Positions 7,710-16,288 of a DNA stretch of 55,373 nt are shown one piece after another. The notes beneath the pieces were generated by a model that was not told where the DNA came from, searched no databases, and saw only the letters and a list, made by a program, of their open reading frames with translations. Position 1 is the first letter of the stretch. Each line of letters starts with the position of its first letter. Source of the DNA: Nonomuraea deserti (GTDB lineage Bacteria > Actinomycetota > Actinomycetes > Streptosporangiales > Streptosporangiaceae); the NCBI RefSeq assembly GCF_004348685.1, contig NZ_SMKO01000043.1, positions 1-55,373 of the forward strand. Direction: 5' to 3'. Both the position numbers and the translations under genes were made by a program.

Positions 7710-8345
7710 TCACCCGCCGGTGCCGCCTCCGTGCAGGACCTCCCGCTCCCAGCGGGACCTCGGCTGGGTGTGCAGGCGCCAGTAGTGCTCGGCGATGTCG
7801 TCGGGGTCGAAATCCGTGCCGGGCGCGACGGGCCCGGCCACGGTGACGCTGGCCACGTGCACGCCCGACGGCCCCCACTCCTGGTCGAGGATGTCCACCA
7901 GGGTGCGCACGCCCGCCTTGCCGAGCGAGAGGCTGGTGTAAGCCGCCTTGGGCTCGGGCATCCCGCCGGTGATGAGGAACGAGCCGCCGCCGCGCCGGGC
8001 CATGGCCGGCACGACGTGCGCGGCCGCGACCAGCGCGCCCACCACGTTGACCGCCCAGGTGTCGAGGTGCGTACGCATGCTCGCCTCGGCGGGCGTGTCG
8101 GGCCGGATGACGGCCGGGTTGTAGACCACGACGTCCGGCGTGCCCAGCTCGGCGGTGGCCGCGTCGAGCGCCGCGCGCAGTTCGTCCTCGTCGGCGCTGT
8201 CGGCCCGGTAGGCGCGCGCCCCGTCCAGATCCAGCGCCGTCCCTGACCGTGAGACGAGGGCGACCTCCATGCCCTCCTTCGCGAACCGGCGGGCGACGGA
8301 CCGCCCGATACCCGGTCCTGCGCCGATCACCACCACACCCGGCAT
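7710..8345 (-). CDS. SDR-family oxidoreductase
   Basis: A 211-residue Rossmann-fold protein. The nucleotide site is VVIGAGPGIGRSVARRFA near the N-terminus. The classical NNAG motif is changed to YNPAV. The active-site Ser region is FLITGG, and Tyr appears in AAYTSLSLGKAG, giving a YxxxxxxK spacing rather than the classical YxxxK. This suggests an atypical or degenerate SDR. ATG 8345 is preferred over 8348 because AGGAG lies 6 bases upstream of it. It is divergent from a MerR gene whose predicted operator covers this gene's promoter, so it is probably the MerR target. Confidence 0.8.
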   Translation of the reverse strand: MPGVVVIGAGPGIGRSVARRFAKEGMEVALVSRSGTALDLDGARAYRADSADEDELRAALDAATAELGTPDVVVYNPAVIRPDTPAEASMRTHLDTWAVNVVGALVAAAHVVPAMARRGGGSFLITGGMPEPKAAYTSLSLGKAGVRTLVDILDQEWGPSGVHVASVTVAGPVAPGTDFDPDDIAEHYWRLHTQPRSRWEREVLHGGGTGG

Positions 8346-8382
8346 CATCAGCTCCTTCGCGTTGTTGCCCTAGAACAGTGAG

Positions 8383-8414
8383 ACAGTAAGGCGTCACATC
8401 GATGTGAAGGTCAA
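8383..8414 (-). promoter_or_regulatory. MerR-type promoter/operator of the SDR gene
   Basis: Reading the minus strand, a TTGACC -35 (8409-8414) and a TTACTG or TACTGT -10 (8383-8389) are separated by 19-20 bp. That over-long spacer is typical of MerR-controlled promoters. A perfect 14-bp palindrome, TCACATCGATGTGA (8394-8407), fills the spacer. The geometry matches activation by DNA distortion. The adjacent divergent MerR gene is the obvious regulator. Confidence 0.7.
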
Positions 8415-8422
8415 GGGAACAC

Positions 8423-8785
8423 ATGCGGATCGGTGACCTGGCCCGGGAGACCGGGGTGAGCAGGCGGCTACTGCGTTACTACGAGGAGCAGGGCCTGCTC
8501 AGGCCCGTGCGGCTGCCCAACGGCTACCGCGACTACGGCGACGCGGACGTGGCCGCCGTACGCCACATCCGGGTGATGCTGGCGGCGGGCCTGCCGACGT
8601 CGGTGATCGCGCAGTTGCTCGACTGCGTGCATGACGACGGCGGGCGGATGGTGCCGTCCGGCTGCCAGGGCATGGCCGGCAGCCTGCGGAGGGAGCGCCG
8701 GCGCATCGCCGAGAGCATCGAACGGCTCCAGACCTCCCAGCGCGCGCTCGACTCCCTGCTGGCCGCCGTCGCGAAACAGCGGTGA
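8423..8785 (+). CDS. MerR-family transcriptional regulator
   Basis: A 120-residue regulator with an N-terminal winged helix (MRIGDLARETGVSRRLLRYYEEQGLL and the NGYRDYGDADV wing), followed by a dimerising helix near 75-118 (RERRRIAESIERLQTSQ). The C-terminal effector part is short and has one Cys (SGCQGM), so it is not a classical metal sensor. The divergent SDR gene is its likely target, through the palindrome in the 77-bp gap. Confidence 0.88.
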   Translation: MRIGDLARETGVSRRLLRYYEEQGLLRPVRLPNGYRDYGDADVAAVRHIRVMLAAGLPTSVIAQLLDCVHDDGGRMVPSGCQGMAGSLRRERRRIAESIERLQTSQRALDSLLAAVAKQR

Positions 8786-8800
8786 CCGCGTAGGACGGCT

Positions 8801-8914
8801 CCAGCCCGAGCCGTCCCGTCAGGGCGGGTCCGGACCGAGCCGTCCCGTCAGGGCGGGTCCAGCCCGAGCCACCCCGACAGGGCGGGTCCAGCTCAAGTTT
8901 TCCCGTCAGGGCGA
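8801..8914. repeat. Four degenerate tandem copies of a 29-bp unit
   Basis: Units start at 8801, 8830, 8859 and 8888; the last is shorter and most diverged. The core GAGCCGTCCCGTCAGGGCGG is nearly constant. It fills the gap between the MerR stop and a convergent TetR gene. There are no unique spacers, so it is not a CRISPR array. The CCCGTCAGGGCGGG core can form a small stem and may act as a terminator. Confidence 0.8.
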
Positions 8915-9043
8915 ACGCCGGTCACTTCGCCTGGATGATCGCGGGTCAGAGACACCAGCCGCGCATGCGCGCCCCGTGCGGTTCACGGCGGTCGCCTCGG
9001 AGGCTTGGGGCGATCGCGGTCGGGAGACCCGGCATCGGCCGAC

Positions 9044-9715
9044 TCAACCAGGTGGCAGGCGAGTCGCGATGCCGTCGAGGACGAGGTCGAGCCCGAGCAG
9101 GAACTGGGCGTCGAAGTCGCCGTCGTCGACCTGAGCGTGCCGGGCTAGCTCGCCGACGTGGTCGTCGAGGTGCCGGGTGACCTTGCCGCGGATCTCGGCG
9201 TCGGCTTCGGGCGTGCGTACGGTGTCCCACCAGGTGTTCTCCGACGCGACGAAGCCGTTGACGTACGAGCTGAGCGTGCCGACGGCGGCGACGAGCGTGG
9301 CGCCGCTCAGCCCGGCGTCGGCCAGCGCGGAGTAGAACACGCGGGAGCGGGCCACCGCGTTCGGTCCGAGCAGGGGGCGCGTGGCGGTGAGCGCGGGCAC
9401 CCAGGGGTGGCGGCGCATCACCTGCCTGCTCTGGGTGAGCTGGCGCACCAGGAGCTCTCGCCACGGGCCGGCCTCCGCGGGCTCGATCTCGCCGATCACC
9501 TCGTCGAGGGCCAGGTCGAAGACGTCCTCCTTGCTCCTGATGTACTCGTAGAGCGACATCGTCCCCGCCCGCAGGCGCGCGGCCAGCGCCCGCATCGAGA
9601 ACCCGGCCACGCCCTCGGCGTCGAGCAGCGCGACGGCGGCCGTGACGATGCGCTCGCGCGTCAGGCGTGGCCGGCGCGGCCGGTCGTCGTCACGGAACCA
9701 GATGGACTCCGGCAC
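9044..9715 (-). CDS. TetR/AcrR-family regulator
   Basis: A 223-residue regulator. The N-terminal helix-turn-helix is RLTRERIVTAAVALLDAEG, then FSMRALAARL and GTMSLYEYIRSKEDVFDL. The ligand-binding part resembles the TetR_C type that follows a TetR-like HTH (RHPWVPALTATRPLLGPNA). An upstream GTG at 9742 also keeps the frame, but a likely -10 box overlaps it. I therefore start at GTG 9715, after a purine-rich AAGGGGAAG. It is divergent from the DUF885 gene and probably represses itself and that gene through the palindrome at 9744-9759. Confidence 0.85.
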   Translation of the reverse strand: MPESIWFRDDDRPRRPRLTRERIVTAAVALLDAEGVAGFSMRALAARLRAGTMSLYEYIRSKEDVFDLALDEVIGEIEPAEAGPWRELLVRQLTQSRQVMRRHPWVPALTATRPLLGPNAVARSRVFYSALADAGLSGATLVAAVGTLSSYVNGFVASENTWWDTVRTPEADAEIRGKVTRHLDDHVGELARHAQVDDGDFDAQFLLGLDLVLDGIATRLPPG

Positions 9716-9740
9716 GCTCCGCTTCCCCTTCGTTCCGTGC

Positions 9741-9759
9741 ACTGTACGGAAAACCGTAC
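9741..9759 (-). promoter_or_regulatory. TetR operator overlapping a -10 box
   Basis: A perfect 6+6 inverted repeat, GTACGG-AAAA-CCGTAC (9744-9759), lies between the divergent TetR and DUF885 genes. On the minus strand TACAGT (9741-9746) is a good TANNNT -10 and overlaps one arm. It would direct transcription of the regulator gene from near 9734. Regulator binding is inferred from position and symmetry. Confidence 0.65.
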
Positions 9760-9797
9760 GGCTAGCTTAGGCCGCCCAGGACGAAGGAGGAGAGTCC

Positions 9798-10934
9798 ATG
9801 GCAGAACAGCGGTGGCAACACGACTACGCGATGCTGGCGTTGCGGGTCGACCAGCTGCTGGGCGGCGGCATGCTCATTTGTTCGGGCCCGGCGGAGTGGA
9901 GGGCGGCTGCGGAGTCGGAGCCGCCCGCCGCCCCCGGTGAGCTGGCCGGGGAGGCGGATCGGCTGCTGGAGTCGGCCCCGTCGGCGTACCTGGCCGCACA
10001 GGTGCGCGCGCTGCGGGCCGTCGCCCGCCGGCTGGACGGCGAGCTGCTGCCACTGGCCGAGTACGCGCGCGAGTGCCTGGGCCTGGAGCCGCGGCGGCTG
10101 CCCGAGGAGGTGTTCGAGCAGGCGCACGCGGAGCTGGACGCGGCGCTCCCGCAGACCGGCGGGTCGCTGGCCGACCGGATGCAGGCGTGGCAGGCGGCCC
10201 ACACGCTGCAGCCGATCGAGCGGCTGCCGGAGCTGGCGGCCAGGGCGGTGGCCGAGACGCGGGCGCGGACGAGCGCGATCATCCCGCTGCCGGAGGAGAG
10301 CGTGGAGGTCCGGCTCGTGGAGGGGGTGGCGTTCCACGCGGCCGGCGCGTACGAGGGCGGGCTGAAGTCCACGATCCACGTCAACAAGGCGATCCCGTTC
10401 AACCTGGCCGACCTGCTGTACGTCATCGCGCACGAGGGGCATCCCGGGCACATCGCCGAGTCGATGTTCAAGGAGCACCGGGACGACCAGCGCGTACGGT
10501 TCATGTTGTCGCCGTCGTTCGTGCTCAGCGAGGGCCTCGGCCTGCTCGCCGAGGAGATCGTCTTCCCCGGCGACGCGGCGCGGGCCTGGCTGGACGAGCA
10601 CGTCTTTCCCGAGGCCGGCATCCGGCCCGACGGGAGCGACCTGGCCGCGATCCACCACGCGAAGAACGTGTTGTGGGGTGTCTGGGGCAACGCCGTGTTC
10701 ATGGCGGACGAGGGCAGGAGCGAGGCGGAGCTGGCCGCGTACCTGCGGCGGTGGGGGTTGTACAGCGAGAGCGAGGCGGCGCTGGCCATGGGGCTGGTCA
10801 AGCCGTCGCCGACAAGCCCGTACCTGTTCGGATATTTCCATGGATGGGAGCTCCTGCGGCCCTGGGCGACCACCCCGGACCGGGTCCGCCGCCTGCTCAC
10901 CGAGCCGCTGCTTCCCGCCGACATCGTCCCCTGA
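9798..10934 (+). CDS. DUF885-like putative zinc peptidase
   Basis: A 378-residue protein, mostly helical. The key motif is VIAHEGHPGH (near 213-222), matching the HExxPGH pattern of DUF885 proteins, a family related to M2/M32-type gluzincins; the Glu in LSEGLGLLAEE (near 244) is a candidate third zinc ligand. It is shorter than the usual 550-600 residues of DUF885 proteins, so the N-terminal part is reduced. GGAGG lies about 7 bases upstream of the ATG. No signal peptide is visible, which suggests a cytoplasmic role. The substrate is unknown. It is divergent from the TetR gene above. Confidence 0.72.
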   Translation: MAEQRWQHDYAMLALRVDQLLGGGMLICSGPAEWRAAAESEPPAAPGELAGEADRLLESAPSAYLAAQVRALRAVARRLDGELLPLAEYARECLGLEPRRLPEEVFEQAHAELDAALPQTGGSLADRMQAWQAAHTLQPIERLPELAARAVAETRARTSAIIPLPEESVEVRLVEGVAFHAAGAYEGGLKSTIHVNKAIPFNLADLLYVIAHEGHPGHIAESMFKEHRDDQRVRFMLSPSFVLSEGLGLLAEEIVFPGDAARAWLDEHVFPEAGIRPDGSDLAAIHHAKNVLWGVWGNAVFMADEGRSEAELAAYLRRWGLYSESEAALAMGLVKPSPTSPYLFGYFHGWELLRPWATTPDRVRRLLTEPLLPADIVP

Positions 10935-11059
10935 CGAGCGGCGCGCGATCACCCGGCGTCCCCTGACGCGCGCCGCGCGATCAACCCGGCGTCCTCCCCC
11001 GACGAGCGGCGCGCGATCATCCGGCGTCCTCCCCTGACGCGCGCCGCGAGATCAGCGCC
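10925..11059. repeat. Four degenerate tandem copies of a 32-35-bp unit across two gene ends
   Basis: Units start near 10925, 10957, 10990 and 11025. The first unit contains the DUF885 stop codon, and the last two contain the final codons of the convergent TetR gene. Core elements GCGCGCGATCA and CCGGCGTCC recur. The repeat seems to have grown out of coding 3' ends. Confidence 0.75.
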
Positions 11060-11778
11060 TCGACGCCGTCGAGCAGCAGCTCGAGGCCGAAGCGGAAGTC
11101 GCCGTCGTCGACCCACCCTTCGGCGCCGCGCAGCGCTCCCCCGCGCACGGCGGCCGACAGCGCCGGGTAGGCCTCGGGGTCGAGCAGCCCCGCGAGAACC
11201 TCACCGTAGTCGTCGGCTCCCTCGATGCCCGCGTCGTCGAACTGCGGCTCTCCCCCGCCGACCGTGGTCACGAGCGCCGCGTCGGTCAGCGCGTAGCCGG
11301 TCAGGGCGCTGGCCACGTTGATCTTCTCTCCGTCGTCCAGTCCCACGCCGTCGAGCGCGGCGAGGAGACGGTCGAGCCAGAGCAGCCGCCTGGGGCCGAG
11401 CGGCGGGGTGAGCCGCGCGATCTGCAACAACCACGGGTGCTCAAGGAGGGTGTCGCGCTGGGCGCGGGTCCAGAGCGCGAGGTAGTCGCGCCAGGGCCGG
11501 CCCGCGGGGTCGGGCGGCGCCGACACGACGAAGTCGACCATTGCGGTGAGGAGGTCTTCCTTGCTCCCGACGTACCGGTAGAGCGCCGTCGCCGCCACCC
11601 CCACCCGCGAGGCCACGCTTGCCATCGAGACGCCGGTCAGACCCTCGGCGTCGGCGATCTCGATGGCAGCCGAAGTGATCATGCCCAGGTCGAGCCGCGG
11701 TCTCGGTCCTCGGCGCGAGACGGGCTCGCGCCCCCACAACCGCTCCACGACGGGCGGCAACGCCCGCTCCTGCGCCAT
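11017..11778 (-). CDS. TetR/AcrR-family regulator of the adjacent ABC exporter
   Basis: A 253-residue regulator. The start at 11778 has GGAGG 8 bases upstream; an ATG seven codons further up lacks this. The helix-turn-helix is ITSAAIEIADAEGL, then SMASVASRVGVAATALYRYVGSKEDLLTAM. The C-terminal domain has RPWRDYLALWTRAQRDTLLEHPWLL, typical of TetR proteins that control drug exporters. It is divergent from an ABC ATPase/permease operon, so it most likely controls export of a toxic compound. Its last codons lie in a tandem repeat. Confidence 0.87.
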   Translation of the reverse strand: MAQERALPPVVERLWGREPVSRRGPRPRLDLGMITSAAIEIADAEGLTGVSMASVASRVGVAATALYRYVGSKEDLLTAMVDFVVSAPPDPAGRPWRDYLALWTRAQRDTLLEHPWLLQIARLTPPLGPRRLLWLDRLLAALDGVGLDDGEKINVASALTGYALTDAALVTTVGGGEPQFDDAGIEGADDYGEVLAGLLDPEAYPALSAAVRGGALRGAEGWVDDGDFRFGLELLLDGVEALISRRASGEDAG

Positions 11779-11790
11779 CCGGGTTCCTCC

Positions 11791-11827
11791 TTGACTCACT
11801 CCTGGGATTCTGCATTACCTTGAAACT
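11791..11827 (+). promoter_or_regulatory. Leaderless promoter of the ABC exporter operon
   Basis: TTGACT (11791-11796) and TACCTT (11816-11821) form -35 and -10 boxes 19 bp apart. Only 6 bases separate the -10 from the ATG, so transcription should begin at the start codon. The long spacer leaves room for TetR control, but I see no clear palindrome. Confidence 0.6.
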
Positions 11828-12772
11828 ATGAACGTCATACACAGTACGCCATTAACAGAAGCTGTTCGCGTCAGAGGACTGACCAAGTCCTTCGGCGGCG
11901 CACGGGTGCTCGCGGGAATCGACCTGACCGTGCCCACCGGCTCCCTGCTGGCCCTGCTCGGCCCGAACGGCTCCGGCAAGACCACCACCGTGCGTATCCT
12001 GACCACCCTGCTCGCGCCGGACGGCGGCAGCGCCATCGTGGGCGGCCACGACGTCACCCGCGAGGGCGTCGCGGTGCGCCGCGTGATCGGGCTGACCGCT
12101 CAGCAGGCCACGGTCGACGGGCTGCTGACCGGCCGGGAGAATCTTGAGCTGTTCGCCGGCCTCTACCACCTCGGCGGGAGACAGGCCCGGCGGCGAGCGG
12201 CCGAGCTGCTCGAACGCTTCGACCTGACCGCCGCGGCCAACCGCCTGGTCTCCACCTATTCCGGCGGGATGCGCCGCCGCCTCGACCTCGCCGCGAGCAT
12301 GATCTCCAACCCCAGGATCCTCTTCCTGGACGAGCCCACCACCGGGCTCGACCCGCGCAGCCGAGCCGAACTGTGGTCGGTCATCCGCGAACTCCTCGCC
12401 TCCGGCACCACCATCCTGCTGACCACCCAGTACCTCGACGAGGCCGACCACCTCGCCGACCGCGTCGTGGTGATCAACGGCGGGCGGGTCGTGGCCGACG
12501 ACTCCCCCGCCGCGCTCAAACGCCAGGTCGGCTCGGAACGCCTGGTGATGCGCCTGTCGCTGGCCGACGACGTACCCCGCGCCGGGGCCGCGCTCGCCGA
12601 CGCCCACCTCGACCCGGACGCCCGCGAGGTCACCGTGGCCGTCCAGGGCCCCCGGCACCTGCGCAAGACGCTGGACCTGCTCGACCACGCCGGGATCGGC
12701 GTCGAGCACGTGGCGTTGCGCGCCCCCACCCTGGACGACGTGTTCTTCGAGCTCACGGCGGCCGCGGCATGA
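11828..12772 (+). CDS. ABC transporter ATP-binding protein, DrrA type
   Basis: A 314-residue cytoplasmic ATPase. Walker A is LLGPNGSGKTTT, the Q-loop is in GLTAQQATVDGLLTGRENL, the signature is YSGGMRRRLDLA, Walker B is RILFLDEPTTGLDPRSR and the switch region is TTQYLDEADHLAD. The switch His is replaced by Gln, as is usual in DrrA proteins. The C-terminal 80 residues match the DrrA-type extension. The ATGA overlap with the permease gene and the divergent TetR indicate a regulated drug or antibiotic exporter. The substrate is unknown. Confidence 0.92.
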   Translation: MNVIHSTPLTEAVRVRGLTKSFGGARVLAGIDLTVPTGSLLALLGPNGSGKTTTVRILTTLLAPDGGSAIVGGHDVTREGVAVRRVIGLTAQQATVDGLLTGRENLELFAGLYHLGGRQARRRAAELLERFDLTAAANRLVSTYSGGMRRRLDLAASMISNPRILFLDEPTTGLDPRSRAELWSVIRELLASGTTILLTTQYLDEADHLADRVVVINGGRVVADDSPAALKRQVGSERLVMRLSLADDVPRAGAALADAHLDPDAREVTVAVQGPRHLRKTLDLLDHAGIGVEHVALRAPTLDDVFFELTAAAA

Positions 12773-13545
12773 GCGCCCTCGTCACCTCGGCCGGCGACCT
12801 GCGCCGCCTCGTCGTCCGCGACCTGCGCCGAGAACTGCGCGTCCTCGACGGCCTCATCGTGAACGCGGCACTGCCCGTGATCATCATGCTGCTCTTCGTG
12901 TACGTGTTCGGCGGCGCGATCACCACCGGCTCCAGCGGTCTGTCCTACATCGATTTCGTCGTCCCCGCCGTGCTGCTCATGTCAGGCGGGTACGGAGCCG
13001 CCCTGTCCGCCGTGAACATCTCCGAAGACCTGACCGGAGGCATGATCGATCGCTTCCGCACCCTGCCCATCAGCGGCTGGGTGGTGCCCGCGGGACACGT
13101 CGTGGCCTCGGTGGTGCGCAACGTGGCATCGTCCGCCATCGCCCTGCTCGCCGCGATCCTCCTCGGGTTCCGCCCCGACGCCACCCTCATCGACTGGGCT
13201 CTGGTGCTGGCGCTGGTCGCGGGATACGTCCTGGCGATGTCCGCTCTCGCGGTCGTGTGGGGGCTGCTGGTCAGCTCGACCCAGGCGGCGGGCGCGTTCA
13301 GCTTCGCGGTGCTCTTCCTGCCGTACGTCTCGGACGGCATCGTCCCGGCGGAGACGATGCCGGGCGTGCTGCGTGACTTCGCGTACAACCAGCCGGCCAC
13401 ACCGATCATCGAGACGTTGCGGGCACTGCTCCTCGACCGGCCCGTGGGCTCGTCGGGAGCGGTGGCGGCGGCGTGGCTGATCGGCGCGGTGGTGATCAGC
13501 GTCCCGGTCGCGGCCCTGCTCTTCCGCCGCAGAACCGCCGCCTGA
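12769..13545 (+). CDS. ABC-2 type permease, DrrB type
   Basis: A 258-residue integral membrane protein with six predicted membrane segments, the first at LPVIIMLLFVYVFGGAI. The central motif NISEDLTGGMIDRFRTLPI is the cytoplasmic segment of ABC-2 permeases that contacts the ATPase. Its start overlaps the ATPase stop by four bases. Together they should form a homodimeric-type exporter (two ATPases, two permeases). Confidence 0.9.
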   Translation: MSALVTSAGDLRRLVVRDLRRELRVLDGLIVNAALPVIIMLLFVYVFGGAITTGSSGLSYIDFVVPAVLLMSGGYGAALSAVNISEDLTGGMIDRFRTLPISGWVVPAGHVVASVVRNVASSAIALLAAILLGFRPDATLIDWALVLALVAGYVLAMSALAVVWGLLVSSTQAAGAFSFAVLFLPYVSDGIVPAETMPGVLRDFAYNQPATPIIETLRALLLDRPVGSSGAVAAAWLIGAVVISVPVAALLFRRRTAA

Positions 13546-13620
13546 CCGCCGCCGTCCCACCTGGAACCAGGCAACCGACACCCCACGCTCGACGCGACAC
13601 CTGAACACGGGCACAGACGT

Positions 13621-13764
13621 GACGCGGCCGCGGAACCCGCCAACGGCACAGAACTTGACGGGGGCGCAGGGCCCGGCAACAGCACAGGACCGGACGCGGC
13701 CGCGGGGCCCGACAACGGCATGAGGGCTGGTGCGGCCGCAGAACCCGGCATCGGCACCGGCCGG
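13621..13764. repeat. Four tandem copies of a 36-bp unit
   Basis: Units begin at 13621, 13657, 13693 and 13729. The pattern is GACGCGGCCGCGGRRCCC followed by a degenerate CAACGGCAC part. The unit length is a multiple of three, and in one minus-strand frame it reads as a 12-residue Ala/Gly/Pro repeat. It lies between the permease stop and the convergent TetR stop, and looks noncoding. Confidence 0.8.
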
Positions 13765-13783
13765 TCGAGGACCACCGGGTCGG

Positions 13784-14392
13784 TCAGGGGCGGGGCGCTA
13801 TCCCTGCCATGACCACGTCGACGACCCGTTCGGCCAGGTCGGGAGCGAGCTCGCCCTCGGGCGCCCACTTGGTGTGCCAGAGCATCGTCCCCGACAGCAA
13901 CGCCATGCCCATGTCGACATCCAGGTCGGGGTTGAGCTCGCCGGAGGCGATGCCGCGCTCGATCACCGCGCGCATCGCCTCCCTGCGAGGTGTGATGGCC
14001 CGCTTGACGAACCGCTCCGTCAGCCGCGGATAACGATCGGCCTCGCTCATCGCGATGTTCATCACGCAGCGACTGCGGGGCTGGGCCGACTCCCTGCGCA
14101 TCGCGTCGAGCAGGCTGATCAGGTCGTCGCGTACCGAGGTGCCGCTGAGCTCCGGCAGCGGCGCCTTGAGCGTGGCGAGGGCGTCGACGACCAGATCTTC
14201 CTTGTTGGCCCAGCGCCGGTAGATCGTGGTCTTGCCGACGCCTGCCCTCGACGCGATCGCCTCGATGGAAAGCTCGGACACACCCATGCCTTCGCCGAGC
14301 AGGTCGAGGGTCGCCTCGATGATCGCCTTCTCGGCCTTCTCACTGCGCGGACGGCCCGCAGGGCGGGCAACCGCTGGTTCCTGGATCGTCAT
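13784..14392 (-). CDS. TetR/AcrR-family regulator co-transcribed with an MFS pump
   Basis: A 202-residue regulator. The helix-turn-helix is KAIIEATLDLLGEG, then LSIEAIASRAGVGKTTIYRRWANKEDLV, the common actinobacterial type. The C-terminal domain contains MLWHTKWAPEGELAPDLAERVVD. A GAGG lies 5 bases before the ATG. It begins 7 bases after the MFS stop on the same strand, so pump and repressor form one operon. Its operator is probably the dyad at 16017-16034. Confidence 0.88.
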   Translation of the reverse strand: MTIQEPAVARPAGRPRSEKAEKAIIEATLDLLGEGMGVSELSIEAIASRAGVGKTTIYRRWANKEDLVVDALATLKAPLPELSGTSVRDDLISLLDAMRRESAQPRSRCVMNIAMSEADRYPRLTERFVKRAITPRREAMRAVIERGIASGELNPDLDVDMGMALLSGTMLWHTKWAPEGELAPDLAERVVDVVMAGIAPRP

Positions 14393-14399
14393 CGCGACC

Positions 14400-15950
14400 T
14401 CACACTGTAGCGGGTTCCCTCTGTTCCGTCTGCCGCAGGGGGCGCGGCTTGCCGGGCATCCACCTCGCCACGACCACGATGCCGAGCAAGCCGACCACCG
14501 CCGACACCATGGCCGTGACGTGCATGCCGTCGACGAACGCGGCGAACGCCGGCTTGATCAGCGCCTGTCCCTGCTCCCCCATAGCCTGGGCGACGCCCAT
14601 CGTCCCCATGATCGACTCACCGGCGGCGTGCTGGGCGTCGGCGGGCAGGCCGGCCAGCACCGGCGCCATCTCGCCCCGGTAGCTGGAGGACAGCACCGAG
14701 CCGAGCACCGCCACGCCGAGCGCGCCGGCCAGCTGGCGGACGGTGTTGCTCATCGCGGACCCGACACCGGCCTTCTCCCTGGGCAGCGATTCCATGATGG
14801 CGGTGGTCGCGGGCGGCATGATGTTGGCCATCGCCGCACCCTGCACGAAGAAGACGATCTCGATCAGCACGATCGACGTGTTCTGGTCCATCAGAGCGTA
14901 GCTGCTCAGCGCCAGGGTCACCACGATCATGCTCACGGTCGCCGACAGCTTGGCCCCGAACCGCTCGTTCACCCGCTGGCTGAGCGGCGCGAAGATGAGC
15001 TGCGCCGCGGCGAACGGGATCATCAGCGCCCCCGCCTGCACCGGCGTGAACCCCAGCACGATCTGCAGGTAGAACGTCAGGAAGAACATCCCGCCCATCA
15101 TCGCGAAGAAGACGATGCCCATCATGCCGATGGCCGAGCTGAAGCGGATGTTGGCGAAGTTGCGGACGTCGAAGACCGGGTGGTCGATGCGCCGCTCCCA
15201 CCACACGAACACGCCGAGCACCGCCAGGCCGAACAGCGTCGGCACCAGCACTTCGGCGCTGGCCACGGTGGCGAGTTCGCCGCCGCGGATGATGCCGTAC
15301 ACGACGGCCACCAGACCGATGATCGACAGCGCCACGCCCAGGGGGTCGAGCCTGGACGGCTTAGGGTCACGCGACTCGGGCACGACCATGGAGATCAGGA
15401 CCAGGCTGACCAGCACGATCGGCACATTGACCAGGAACACCGAGCCCCACCAGAAGTGCTCGATCAGCAGGCCGCCCGTGATCGGGCCGATCGCCACCGC
15501 GAGACCGACGCCACCGGCCCACACGCCGATGGCCTTGCCGCGCTCACCGGGCGGGAACACGTTGGAGATGATCGCCAGCGTGGCCGGCATGATGGCCGCG
15601 CCGCCGATGCCCATCGCCGCCCTCGCCAGGATCAGCTGCGTCGGATCCTGGGCATAGGCGCTGGCCAGCGAGGCCAGCCCGAACAACACCATGCCGATGA
15701 ACAGCATGCGCTTTCGCCCTGTTCGGTCGCCGATCACGCCGAACGTGAACAACAACCCGGCGAACACCAGCGTGTACGAGTTGATGGCCCATTCGAGCTC
15801 GCTCTGCGTCGCCCCCAAGCCCACCGTCTCGTCGGCGATGGTCTTCATCGCGACGTTGAGGATCGTGTTGTCCAGCACGACGGCCAGCAGGCTGAACACC
15901 AGCACGCCGAGGATCGCCCATCGGCGTGGATGTCCCGTTCTCGGGTCCAT
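14400..15950 (-). CDS. DHA2-family (14-TMS) MFS multidrug transporter
   Basis: A 516-residue membrane protein. I choose ATG 15950, which has AAGGA 7 bases upstream; 18 extra codons upstream are in frame but have no such site. Motif A is GVIGDRTGRKRMLFIG, and motif C of the antiporter type is seen in PPGERGKAIGVWAGGVGLAVAIGPITGGLL. The length and helix count fit the EmrB/QacA drug:proton antiporters. It shares an operon with the TetR gene that follows. The export substrate is unknown. Confidence 0.9.
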   Translation of the reverse strand: MDPRTGHPRRWAILGVLVFSLLAVVLDNTILNVAMKTIADETVGLGATQSELEWAINSYTLVFAGLLFTFGVIGDRTGRKRMLFIGMVLFGLASLASAYAQDPTQLILARAAMGIGGAAIMPATLAIISNVFPPGERGKAIGVWAGGVGLAVAIGPITGGLLIEHFWWGSVFLVNVPIVLVSLVLISMVVPESRDPKPSRLDPLGVALSIIGLVAVVYGIIRGGELATVASAEVLVPTLFGLAVLGVFVWWERRIDHPVFDVRNFANIRFSSAIGMMGIVFFAMMGGMFFLTFYLQIVLGFTPVQAGALMIPFAAAQLIFAPLSQRVNERFGAKLSATVSMIVVTLALSSYALMDQNTSIVLIEIVFFVQGAAMANIMPPATTAIMESLPREKAGVGSAMSNTVRQLAGALGVAVLGSVLSSSYRGEMAPVLAGLPADAQHAAGESIMGTMGVAQAMGEQGQALIKPAFAAFVDGMHVTAMVSAVVGLLGIVVVARWMPGKPRPLRQTEQREPATV

Positions 15951-15992
15951 GACAAGGTCCTTAATTTCGATACGTCTGAGTTTCGCAACGAC

Positions 15993-16034
15993 ACCGTAGC
16001 GCAATAAATTCCGATACGCAACGGTCCCGTTTCG
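15993..16034 (-). promoter_or_regulatory. Promoter and operator of the MFS-TetR operon
   Basis: On the minus strand, TTGCGT (16016-16021) and TACGGT (15993-15998) are separated by exactly 17 bp. An imperfect dyad (CGCAACGG-TC-CCGTTTCG, 16017-16034, 7 of 8 pairs) overlaps the -35. The half-site GCAACG recurs at 15985-15990. This is the layout of a TetR-repressed efflux promoter. From here to 16288 I see no other clear feature. Confidence 0.65.
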
Positions 16035-16288
16035 TAAATAGGGGTGAACTGTGTGAGTCCTGAGGCCACGGCGGCCACGCCGACGCTCATTGCCAACCCC
16101 TCACACCGGCCGACGGGAGGCGTTCCCCGCCTCGACACTCACCGCGCAACCGACTGCGTGAGACGGCCATTCGCACGCGCGGACCACCACGTACGTGCTG
16201 AAACGTGCAGAAGATCGACACCCGTCGCCCCACAGTTCCGCCGGCGATCACGCGAATGCCCATCACGTTCAGTGATCTTCATGTGACA

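Noticed and set aside
8801..8914. Possible CRISPR array
   Set aside because: The units are contiguous degenerate tandem repeats with no unique spacers, and no cas genes are present.
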